The notes under the pieces: model-generated
Told to the model about the DNA's origin: nothing
The model's input: only the letters and a program-made list of their open reading frames with translations
Databases searched by the model: none
Made by a program: the position numbers and the translations under genes
Assembly: GCA_014549065.1 (NCBI GenBank)
Contig: JACDOX010000131.1
Span: 793,212 to 857,211 of the forward strand
Source of the DNA: Cardinalis cardinalis
Lineage: Eukaryota > Chordata > Aves > Passeriformes > Cardinalidae
Direction: 5' to 3'
Length of the DNA stretch: 64,000 bases
Part shown: positions 12,101-24,100 of the stretch, in pieces
Numbering within the stretch: position 1 is the first letter of the stretch
How the letters are laid out: each line of letters starts with the position of its first letter

Positions 12101-15100
12101 TGCACCAGCTCCAGGACAAGGAGAAGATGCTCACAGCAATGAAGGAGGAGGCAGCTGTGGCAAAGGAGCAGTGCAAGCAGCTCTCCCAGGTAAATACTGA
12201 GGTGTTCGTGGGTGTAGAGAGGGGCAGGGCTTTGGAGGACTAACAGCCAGCAAATGCTGGTTCACTCAGCTAAGCCAAAAGATAGAATATTTATTTTTAC
12301 TGAAAAAGCTTATCAAGACACTACATTTGATTTTGCAATGTATTTATTCAGTTACTTTCCAGTAGTTTTTCCAGAGAACTCAATTTACTGAGACTTGTAA
12401 GCTGAGCCTGTTTTTCTTTTCAAATGATTACTTTAAAAGCACTTCCTTCACTACTATGAGACTTTCTGTGGATGCAAATATGAAATATCTTTCCTGCATC
12501 ACAGTTTTAATTTGGTCCATAGTGCAGCATTCANATCCCTGTGTGTTTCTAGGCACAACAATCATTGGTTTTCTTCAAGAAGGAAGATACAGAAAGTGCA
12601 GAATGCCTGCTTGGCCCCTGGGGGTGCTGCTCTGATTGCTTTGGACTTAGAGGGATGCTGATGCATCACTGTCAAAACTGCTTTATGAAAATTTACTCTT
12701 TTATTAACGTTTCAGAGGAAAACAGTTACAGTAGACCAAATAATGAGGCAGATATGAGAATTTTGGAGTCCTGGGAGAAAGATTTGTGTGTTTTGGCTGG
12801 TCTGGAAGCACATGAGCATTAGACTCAGGAAGGCCACGTTGTGGGATATAATTTGGGCACAGAAAGCTGGGTGGCCAAAGGTGGGAGAAGAGTGGCCAGA
12901 GGATGCAGGAGCTGGGAGATGAGAGGGGAGGAAGGGAGTGGGTGTTGTGTGAGCTCCTGGCAGGACANAGCTGTTTACAAGTGACATCAAGAGGTTTGGG
13001 GTAGTCAGTGTCTAACTAGAGAGAGAAGGGACTTGTGATGTGTTTGGAGGGAAAAAAGAAACTGGCTTAGGACTGCAGAATAAAATTGGAGAGAGGGATC
13101 TGCTGTTGAAGGAGCAGGGGGCATGGATGAGGGAATCTGAGTGTGGGAAATGCAGATATGGTTGGGGAAAAAACATCTGCAAAGTGATGCTTGTAAAGGA
13201 GAGGCAGGAGCTGTAGAGAGGTGGGAGTCATTGAGGGGTTTCCCATCTGAACTGGGGAAGGGCAAAGCTGGGAGAAAATGGATAATAGCAAAGTTGCTGC
13301 AATGCTGAAGTATCAGGACAAACAAGGGATAAAGCTCAGCTTGACTGATGAAAGCTCTTAGCTCCCAGTTAATGTGTTTCTCTGAAAGCACTGTCAGAAG
13401 CTCAAGGTGCTGTAAGGTGCAGAGTGATTCCTGCAGGGATCTTGATAAAGATAATACCTGGAGAGGATAAATGAGAGCAGGAGCTGAGTACCTCAGAGCT
13501 CAGAGGTATTTGGCAAAACACAAACTAGGGAAAAGTTAATCTTCCCAGGATCTCTGGTTCTGCCCTGACAGGGTAGCTGGGTTATTGAGAGCTACNAGTG
13601 AATGGTGGGGTTGGTGCAGGGATAGAGGAGGCTGCAGTGTGTCCTGGTGCCCTTCTTTTAATTGCATCTTAGTTAAAAAAAACATGGAGAAAGGTGTGTT
13701 TCAAGCTGTCTGTATTGTATTTGCAGAAGTGGCTTAAAACTTGGAGTTTGATCTGCAAGACAGAATAGCTTTTATTTAAACTAAAAGGTGAAAAAGACTA
13801 TAATTACTCCAAAGAGATGGAGAGTATTCAGGCTAATAATTTTGAGCATTTAAATTGTGTCAGGACTCCCTGGCAGTGTTAGGAGTTGTGTGGCTGAAAA
13901 CACCTGAAGCTTGGTGGTACAAATTCCTATTTGTGTGATGGCAGCTGCTGAATGCTGCACTTAATGGTTTTGCTTACTACAGCAAGTGCATTTATATTGC
14001 AGAGGAGCAGCTCTGTGGATTTCTCAGGTGTCTGGGTTGAATTACTGGCTAATAAAAGATTAAAAAGCAATGTGTATTTTCATCTGAAAGCTATAATGTG
14101 GATCATGCTGGTGGGATTCAGGACTTCTCTGGCCTTTGTAGTGCACTAATAGCCCATCTCCTGTGGCAAAGCTGTTGGCTTTGCAACCTGCTGCAANGCA
14201 ATTATTTTGCTCTAAAGTGCTCTATTTTGCCACGGTGCTTTACCNGTTCTTCATTTTGCTAAACTTGGGATGAAAGTCTAAGCTTTGTCCTCTGTGATAT
14301 CTGTGTTTTAGTTATTAGGTCTCTGATTTGGCCAGACTTGATAGAAATAAGGCTCCCATCTCTTCTGAGACAACATAAGATCAGTGTTTAAATTGGCAAA
14401 CTTTTTAATAAANGTGAGATTTATGATGATACAGGATCAATGTAAGGTTTTGGATGTTTGGTTTGATTCTGTAAATTTGCTGAATGAAGGTTTGATGCTG
14501 NCTTCAGGAAGGTTGTGAGTTCAGTCCTCACACCATTAAATGTTGAGTTTTGGCTTCTTTTTTCTCTTGTTGAGGTTGGAATTGAAGGTACTGTGTTCAG
14601 ACTTAGATGTTTATTATTTCTTATTTATATTACAGTTTCACAGGTAGTGGGTTCTGCAATTCTTCACTAACTAGGTATAAAATGGTTAACACTCTTTTGC
14701 CATAAGGTTTTTCAAGGCTAAACTATCTAATTAAGAAATGACACCTANATTATTTTCACTTTTAATGCAATGACTAATCACTCCCAAGTCCACAATGCAG
14801 ACTTTTCTGTCCAATTACAAAATACCACCCAAACCCATGGAGAAGGAAGGAAGAAGAAGAAGGTGAAGAAGGAAGGAAGGAAGAAGAAGAAGGTGAAGAA
14901 GGAAGGAAGGAAGAAGGAGGTGAAGAAGGAGGGAAGGAAGAAGAAGGTGAAGAAGGAAGGAAGGAAGAAGAAGGTGAAGAGGGAAGGAAGGAAGAAGAAG
15001 GTAAAGAAGGAAGGAAGGAAGAAGGTAAAGAAGAAGGACCAGCTTCTGCCTTAAAACTTATATCTTGCTCTTTATATGTTACTATATTTTAAAACTCTAA

Positions 15101-18100
15101 ACTCTAAGTTTTCCACCCTGTGGTATTACACACTTCTAATCAACTCCACACCCATAATCCCAGTGTTATCAATCAATTTTGGAAGCCTGTTCCACAGCCT
15201 CAGGTCAAATTTTGAAGTGCTCTCCTGGGAGTCAAAGTCTGTCAGCACAGCGAGTCTAAAATTCTCAGCATCCAGAGCTCCAACAACTTCAGTTTGATGC
15301 ACACTTGCTGTATTTTTAGTTACCTGAAAAGACTCTTGGCCTTAAGAAAGCGACAGTGAGTGACTTGTTGGGATCTCTAGCTGGTCAGAGTGACTCNNAG
15401 AAAAGTTGCAAAGTCTCTTTTCCCAGCTCAGTGCTCGAAGAAGGNGTCAGNGNTCTTCAGTTCTCAGTCTCAAGGTTGTTTATTTTGTCTTACCTGTAAA
15501 ATTCTTTCTCCTGTNCTGCTGAGGTTCNCTCAGCAAGACAGTTCCAGGCACACTGCCTGNCCCNAGGGNGGTGTTATGTCTTTATACTAAAAACTACGTG
15601 TACAATATTTACAATAACTTCCCAATACCNATCACCTATGTCAGACAGTGAACTTCTACTCTAAACCAATCTGTAAGTGCCAACATCACAGCGGAAGATG
15701 GAGGCCAAGAAGAAGAAGGAGAAAGGCTAAGCACACCCAGATCCCTCCATCTTGCCCCCCTGAATCCCCATTGCAAAAACCCCAAAATCTACTGTTTCAC
15801 CTTGTGATAAATTCACTGTCATTCTACATAAACTGTCGTGGCTTGCAGATCTTATCTAAGGCTGGTAACTTGCTCCACGGGTCATAATCAAAACCACACA
15901 GGCATCTTGGGCTCTGTGCCAGGATCTCTGAGCCCCCTGGCAGGGGTCTTGGCTGCTCAGGACAGCCAGAGGGATGGCCTGGGTCCTAACAAATTGTTTC
16001 CCTTTCGCTGTCCCTCCCCACCCCAGGAGCTGGTGGCAGAGAAAGAGAGGAGCGGTTTGCTCACGGCCAAGATGCGCGAGCGCATCAACGCGCTGGAGAA
16101 GGAGCACGGCACCTTCCAGAGCAAGATCCACGTCAGCTACCAGGAGTCTCAGCAGATGAAGATGAAGGTAAGTGCTTTGCCAAAACTCCTGGAGTTGGTG
16201 CTCGTGCATAACTGCTGAGAAATCACTGTAAAACTTTGTGGTGGATTCCTGGTTTAAAGGAAAGGGAGTTCTCACTGGTGGTTTTTGAGGTGTGTAAAGC
16301 CCAGTGCTGGCCAGGCAGCTGTTCCCTGATCTAATGACTTTTCCTTCCTGGTGTTCTGCTGAAATGTTATTCAATTAAAGTGTGAAGTCTAATTGAAATA
16401 CTCNGCTTAAGGGAGCCACTAATGCTGATGATCATTTACCAGCAGATAAATGTCTCTAAGATTACAGTACAGAGTGACAGCATCGCATAATACACATGAA
16501 ATATCAGTGCCTGAGGGAGTGCTTTGCTGGAAGTATTTGCAGAGCAGCCACTTGTATNTTTTTAAGACCCTTGTTACTTTCTTTTGTAGTTGTTTTATAA
16601 TGGAGTGACCTTAGAAGGGTTTGTTTAATCAGATTTAGAAGTTGAACTTTGATTTTTCTAAGGAAAATGGCCCATTTTGTGCTTAGATTTCATTCTAGTC
16701 ATTCTTCCTCTATGGATGTCGCAGCATTAAGCCCAGCATGTGAACTTCCTAACTTCAAAATTGTATCTTCTGTCATGGCNCTTTGGAGAGCAGCATCTCT
16801 GCAATTTTGGAGCAGAAGAAACTTTATTGGAACCTGTGTAGATAACTGGACAAGGAGAGGGTCTTGTTGCTGGCTGGGGAAGGGGGAAGGAGACCTGGGC
16901 ACACCTGGGAGACTTTAGCAAGTGCTGCTGTCCCNGGCTGAGCTGGAGAAAGGAAATAGAAAAGATCCAGTGCTCTGGTCCTGCTCCCTCTGCTGATGTG
17001 CTGCAGCATGGCAGAGGAGCTGGAAGTGGTCACAGCTTCCAGCTGGGTGGGGTTTGTGCCCTTGCTTCTCTTGGGGTCTTGTTGGCTTAAAAAACAAAAC
17101 AGGCAAGGAGAAGAACCCCCCTGTAAGTNTCCAAGGCCCAGCTTGTTATGTTTGTTGGGGCAGAACTGGAGGTGGCTGCCCTACAAGGGACTGCTCCCTG
17201 CTGCTGGGTTGTTACACAAACATTTATTTGGATTTTCTGGTGTGAGAAAGGCTCACTGATGAATCATCCACTTGATGAAACTGGGTCCTGGAATGGTGTC
17301 AGCCATATCTGCAGACTGGCACTGATAAAGGAGCAGTGTTGTGTGTGCTCAAGGATTTTCAGAGCAGACTTCTGGGCTCCAAGACCAGCTTTACTGTGTC
17401 TGCATATGCAGAGTCCATTTTTTTCTCTTTAAATCCTGTCTTTTTACTCTGTTCACACCATTCTGAACCTTGGGTTCTCAGGACTTCTTTCTGCCTCAGC
17501 TTTGGAACCTTACTGAAAATCAGAATATTAGATGAGGACTAGCCTTTTGCAGTTTGCATGCTGTAATCTGTGTATTGTTAGGTTCTTTTTACTTTTCCTG
17601 GTTTTTTTTGAAAGGAACAGCACAGGAGGATTGTCTAATGATAATTCACAGCATGTTTGTTTTATTTCCCTTTGGAAAAGTGATATATTGGTATCCAGTT
17701 ATTGGTNAATATCTCAGGTTATGTAGCTGAGCAATTGGTATTCTGAATAACACTTATGTAGCCTTTTAAACAATAAAAAAGGTTGCCTTGGTAAATAGGT
17801 TGATGCACTGATATAAAAGGAAACCTGTGCTTTGATATGAGCACGAGGGTCTCAGTAGCACAGTTTAATTTAAGAACTGGTGTGTGAGGAAGGAACAAAG
17901 CTCCCCCTCTCCCAAAAAATCCACTTAGTTTTATTTACTGAAATTATTGTGATATCTTACCTACTTGTACAAGCTGGTTTTTTTTGTTTTTTGCTGCTCC
18001 TTAGCTTAATCTTTTCTGGAATTGATCTTTCTTTCCCCATCAGTTCCAGCAGCTCCGTGAGCAGATGGAGGCAGAGATAAGCCACCTGAAGCAGGAGAAT

Positions 18101-21100
18101 GGAATCCTGAGAGATGCTGTCAGCACTTCCACCAACCAAATGGAGAGCAAGTATGTTGGCAGCTCTGTGGGGCTCTGTGTGGTTTTGAGCCTCCCCTGAA
18201 GAGTTGTTCTGGCTTCTGCTTCTTTTGTTTCCAAGTCCTTGGCTGTCTCTGAATTAGGGAACACAAATATTTTGGGCTGGACAGGTAGCTGGTGGTGTTT
18301 GCATTGAGCCAGGGCTTTCAGAACAAATATTTGCCTTTTTTCCAACTTGAAGCCTGAGCTTTTAGGCTGTGCTGCTGAGGCTTTAAGAGAANGAAGTCAG
18401 CAGTGCTCAGGCACCTCTGGTGTTTTTGGCAGGGTGTGTATCTCTCCCCTGGGACTTTAGGAGAGGTGCTGGTTGTGGCTTCTTGGGAGAACAGCAGCTC
18501 TAAAATTACATATCAATACCCTGCAGGTACTGATGCTGCTGGGGGGGCACTTGGATTTATTTGCTGGTGTTGCAAATGGTTGGAAAAACAAAATTTGTCT
18601 NTTGGGAGTTATGACTTGGGTGCCCCTGAACTGGCAGGGAGGATTTTGTACATTGTGCAGGTAAAAGCTGAGCACCCTGCTTAAGGTGTGTAAAAGACAA
18701 AACTGACACAATATCCTCTCTCAGGTATTTATTACTGGATGTCAAGTGCTCAGAGAAGGATGTGGAACCCCTTCATTTTATGTGTCCTGTTCATTTATGT
18801 GAAGCATCATTATCTTTCAGGCAGTTATCCTGAAAANGCTTTAATTCAGGCAAACCTGAGATAAAAATGAAATGCTTTTTACTTGCTTAGGCACAAAGGG
18901 GAACCTCTTAAAATTCTTCCCTTGGGCTGAACAAATGCANCTTCTCTCCCAGCTGAGAAAGTGCATCAGATACCTCCATAAGTTAATAGTCAGGTCAAGG
19001 CCAGGAGGCAACAAATATTCTGAAGAAATGTGTGCAGTTAGTCCAGGAGNAACAGTCCTCTGCAAGCAAGGATCAATAATCCTTTATGGGAAGAGGAAAA
19101 GAATGCGAATTTCAACGTGAGACCTTTCCTTCTGCTGAGCCTCTTTAGCTGACACCAGCCTGCCCAAACCTTGCCAGGCAGCTTGCAGACCTCTTCCAGG
19201 AGCTGCTGCTTGTGGCTCCTTGCAGACCTTGAATTCCTGGCCCTGCCTTGTGGCTGCTGACTGGTGCTGCTCACCTGGACCGATGGNTCTGCTGCCGTGG
19301 ATGGCCTGGAGTACCTGACCCTCATCCCTTTCCTAGGATAAAACCATTTCAGAGGGGGAAAACACCCCATCCCCACCCTTTGGTTGCAAATGCATGACTT
19401 GCTGTTGACATTTGAGTAGCAAACCTGTGGCAATGTTTGTTTGTTTGTTTGTTTGCAGGCAGTCAGCAGAGCTGAACAAGCTGCGCCAGGACTACGCCAG
19501 GCTGATGAATGAGCTGGGGGAGAAGAGCAGCAAACTGCAGCAAGAGGAGCTCCAGAAGAAGAATGCAGAGCAGGCAGTGGCTCAGCTCAAGGTGCCTGGG
19601 GTTTGCTCTGCCTCTCAGGCTGTGCTCAGGGTTTTATCTGAGCTGGGATGTGAGGTGGGCGGGAATTGCTTGAGCTGCTTGTTTCAGATGGGCTCAGCCA
19701 GCCTAGGGCTTTGTTTAATGGTTTTATTCACTGCACTGGGTTTTGAGTGATTACAGACCTCCCTGAGAAGTGAAACTTACCTTCCAGGTAAATATCTTTT
19801 CAACATCACCTGTTAAGCTTTTTACTTTGCTTTCTGTGAGAGTACAATTCCAACAGGAGTTGGTACTTCAGAGCCATTCATCCAGATGGCACTGTCCTTG
19901 TGAGGTTTTTATTTGAAGCTACATGCTTTTTTCTTAAATGTATTTTAAAATAAATATACTTTTAAAAAAGTTAAATTAACTTAATTCTTAATTTTGAAAT
20001 ATAAATTAATAAAATAAATTTTAAAAATAAATATACTTTTTAAAGAGTTAAAATGTAAGTGGACAGGCTTCTAGATAAATCTTTGTTTCTTTGGAAGAAA
20101 AAGTCTTTTGCCTTTTTTTTTTTCTTAGAGGAGAAAGTGTTTTCAGGTGAGAATGTCTATCCAGAGCTCATGATTTCTTTAATATTTGCAATTAAATCTT
20201 ACATACCGGAAGTTCTCCCTGCCTTTTGCCCTGGCAGGTGGAGAATTGGTGTCTGGAGTTGAGATGTTTTAATTACTGAAGGCAGATTTATGGGATGCTT
20301 GGCTGGTCTGGCTTCTGGTGTTAATTCTGAACTATCAGGGCAAAGATGCTACATTTTCATNTTACAGAAACCATTCTGTTAAGAGCCTATAATGAAATCC
20401 TGNTCACAATTTGCCTTTCAAATTAATAGGCTGAACTAGTCTAGGAGGAGGATTACAGAGCACTCTGTCTCTCTGATGTGCCCTAATGGAAACAAGAAAC
20501 AATTTCACTTCATNGCCATATGTTTTGGGACTAGCACTGAGGAGATGCACTCTGAATGCTTCAGAAAGAAATTAGAGGTAAAGAAATTAATTAAATTCTT
20601 CTCATCAACTCTTTCTTCAATGTGAAGGTCCAGCAGCAGGAAGCAGAGAGAAGATGGGAAGAAATCCAGGCTTATCTCAGGAAAAGAACAGCAGAACATG
20701 AAGCAGCGCAACAAGGCAAGTATCACAAAATTCCCAAATAATTCTTACTGCATTGAACTGGCTGGAAAAAAAGGGCATTATTGAGTAAATGTCTTAAATA
20801 AAGCTCAGGTGAAGTCAGCCCTGCTTCAGCACCCTGGGGAAAGTGGTTTGGGATCCCAGCTAGCCTGAATGCTGATGGGGGAGCTGAGCCTTCCTAATCA
20901 GCCTCCCTACTTACAGTGAAAATGATTTCCCCCAAAGTTAAATATTGACTTCTGAATTAAAATCCTGACATTTCTGCTACAGATGTGCAGAATAAGCTTG
21001 TGGCCAAAGACAATGAAATCCAGAGCTTGCACAGTAAACTTACTGATACAATGGTGTCAAAACAGCAGCTGGAGCAGAGGATGCTGCAGTTACTGGAGGC

Positions 21101-24100
21101 TGAGCAAAAGAGAGCTACTGAGGAGGACTCCATGCAAATGCAGGTGCAGGTAGTATTCCTCAAGTGCTTTAAGGGTTTGGGGTTTTCCCTTTCACTCTGT
21201 GTCTGTGGAAANACAGAAATATCCCTGTGATGCTGCTTTAGTGAAGCTTCCCCACTGAATAAAGGATGAAAAAATCTCTGTTTATGGAGTGAGACCTTGT
21301 GTGTGGTGATTTGAGGAGGTGTGGGGCCGCCTCACACTTGGGGCAAGTCAGGAAAAGGTGCTGACCCCATTTGCCAAGCTGTGAAATGATCCTGGCAGAG
21401 CAGCAAACCTTTAATTTCTGTGTGATCTCCCTCCTCCTGGCATCAGGTGGTGAGAGGCAGCGTGGACATAACCTTTGAGGGCTTCAGGGAAACCAGATGG
21501 GTTATGGTGGAGCAGGGAATGTTTTTCCTTGATACAGAACAGGTTCTGGTGCTTCCACTCCANCTGGTTGGTTGTAGTGGGGAGGAAAAAAAAAAACCCA
21601 GCATATTTTTTAAAGTGTCTGACATGTAAATGCTGAACTGTTCTTACTAACATAATCATGGCTAAAAGCTAATCCTAGCAAAAGTGGAGTAGCTGCAGAT
21701 CTCAGCCTGCTTTTCTTTCTGTGCTCTCTTACAAGGAGCTGATAGAGCAGAATGATGCTTTGAATGCTCAGCTTCAGAAGTTTCATTCACAAATGGCAGC
21801 CCAGGTACAGCATGTTCTCAGACTTCCTTTTGTAGTCATGACTTGTGAACTTTCATTAAAAGTAAGACTTTTTGTAGCTGGGTATGAGATGTAATGCTGA
21901 AAGCAGAGANTTGTTAGCATCCTCTTTTCTAATGTTCTTTAAACTGTTTTAAAACTTTTAGCTTCTTTTTTTGGGAGGGGGAAAAAAATCCATTTATTTC
22001 CTCCCATAATGGCTTTCATTTACAACTAAAGGGTAAAGTACCTTTTTCAGTGGTTTTTGTCCTGTAGCTTTGCATGTCTACAATTCTGTCTTGTGGTTCT
22101 TTTGGTCTTTCTGCAGCCCTCCTGTGAACCACCTGATTGTGCTTTTTCCCTTGTGGTAGCTCCTGTATCAAGCTGTCTGTTCATTTTAGTGCTGATTTCT
22201 GTGCAGAGGCAAAAAAAAATCACACCAAAACCCCACCAAACCTGCACAATGCCTTTCTCAGTTATTTTAATATTTTAAATTTTGGTATCACTAGTTTCTT
22301 TGAGACATTTTTTCTGTTGTAAACACTGTGTAAAGCCTCAGGATCACTGGAGTTGCCTCCATGTAGAGGAAGGTCACAGAAATCAGCTCAGAAAGGCTTT
22401 GAGGGCACAAGTGGAGACTGTTCCTATGCAGTTGGATGCTTCCTTCTTTTAATCATGGATGTGCTTGATGGAATTTGATTAAATTCAACATCAGGCTGAA
22501 AATCTGGCTTTGCTTGAAGTGCTTTAACCCATTGGGTGGGGAGAGCAGTGAGGGAAGAGCCACTCTAGATTTCCAGCATCTTCATGGCCTGCTCCTCTCA
22601 TCCTTTTAAGGGATTTGGAAATAAATTCCTAGGGAAATTGGACTTTTTGGCTGTGAGTTACACAGGGAGGGTGCTGGAGGTGTGTGCTTTCCCCAGGTAG
22701 CCTCAACTGGCNGTGAAAATTCAGGGATGATTTTCCACCATGCACAGTGAGGGTGAAAATAACACTTTGGAGAAGGGAGTTGGGGCTGCATCCTGCTCTG
22801 GGTATCAGGGNTGATGAAACTCCTTTAGTTGTTAGGAGGGGCTGGAACTGTGAGCGTGGAAGGTCTGCCACAGTCTGCAGAGGTCCCTTGAGGCCTTCAA
22901 ACCAATTGTGGTGGGTCTCTCGTGCCCTGTTGTGTGTGACAGCCTAGGGACAGGCTTTTCCCAGAGGGGAAAAATGCCACTTGCTGAATTTGTGGTGTTG
23001 TTTCTGTTCACAACACAACTCCTCATGCACTAGGCAGGATTTCCTTTCCCCCTCTCTTTTTTCCCCTTCCCTTTTCCCCTTCCCTTTTCCCCTTCCCTTT
23101 TCCCCTTCCCTTTTCCCCTTCCCTTTTCCCCTTCCCTTTTCCCCTTCCCTTTTNNNNNNNNNNNNNNNNNNNNNNNNNNNNNNNNNNNNNNNNNNNNNNN
23201 NNNNNNNNNNNNNNNNNNNNNNNNNNNNNNNNNNNNNNNNNNNNNNNNNNNNNNNNNNNNNNNNNNNNNNNNNNNNNNNNNNNNNNNNNNNNNNNNNNNN
23301 NNNNNNNNNNNNNNNNNNNNNNNNNNNNNNNNNNNNNNNNNNNNNNNNNNNNNNNNNNNNNNNNNNNNNNNNNNNNNNNNNNNNNNNNNNNNNNNNNNNN
23401 NNNNNNNNNNNNNNNNNNNNNNNNNNNNNNNNNNNNNNNNNNNNNNNNNNNNNNNNNNNNNNNNNNNNNNNNNNNNNNNNNNNNNNNNNNNNNNNNNNNN
23501 NNNNNNNNNNNNNNNNNNNNNNNNNNNNNNNNNNNNNNNNNNNNNNNNNNNNNNNNNNNNNNNNNNNNNNNNNNNNNNNNNNNNNNNNNNNNNNNNNNNN
23601 NNNNNNNNNNNNNNNNNNNNNNNNNNNNNNNNNNNNNNNNNNNNNNNNNNNNNNNNNNNNNNNNNNNNNNNNNNNNNNAAACACTCAGTTCCTAGGAAGG
23701 AAGTACTGGTGAGCCTGTGGCTTGTTTGAATCTAGTGAAGGACAAATATTAGGGGTCTTTTTTCCCCTTCATGTTGCACCAGGCCAGAGGGGAAGGGCCA
23801 TTGCTATGTGCTGGTATTCCTTCAATGTTCCTTAGCCAGGAAATAGTTGGAAGCATCCTGTGCCAGTTTAAAATAACCAGACAAATGCTATTCCTGGCTC
23901 AGTGTAGATGGGGATTCTTTGACTTGCTTTACTTCCAATGTTTTATTATTATTTTTTTTTTCCTCCTGCAGACTTCAGCTTCAGTCCTGGCAGAAGAACT
24001 TCACAAAGTGTGAGCATCCATTTCCTCTGGGATTTTGGGATTTGGGAGGTGTTGCTTCCACCTTGCCTCCACTCATGTGCAGAGCTGAAGGAAATGTCAC

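Larger units (their letters stand above)
12190..16026 (+). other. KTN1 intron 5, with repeats near its 3' end
   Basis: This 3.8-kb intron has no gene. From about 14600 onward it is filled by probable retroelement sequence, including a polypurine minisatellite and an LTR that reaches to within 36 bp of the next exon. The stretch 12820-13400 is purine-rich on the + strand and otherwise unremarkable. Confidence 0.7.
21805..23971 (+). other. KTN1 intron 11, contains the assembly gap
   Basis: The intron spans 2.2 kb and holds a polypyrimidine array and a 525-base run of N. The exons on either side join without frame or sequence loss, so no exon needs to be missing. Confidence 0.8.

Noticed and set aside
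14770..15054. 94-codon ORF rich in KKEGRKKK
   Set aside because: It is the translation of the polypurine minisatellite; any frame without a stop in such a tract gives this pattern.
15366..15991. Possible full endogenous retrovirus
   Set aside because: Only LTR-like sequence is seen; no retroviral coding domains or primer-binding site follow in either direction.
20716..20725. GT donor at 20720 for exon 9
   Set aside because: It changes phase and gives an immediate stop in exon 10, whereas the GC donor four bases earlier restores the kinectin frame exactly.
23154..23678. A missing KTN1 exon hidden in the gap
   Set aside because: Exons 11 and 12 join in phase and match the family without missing residues, so nothing requires an exon there.
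22944..23712. Long ORFs over 240 codons on both strands
   Set aside because: They consist mostly of unknown residues from the assembly gap.
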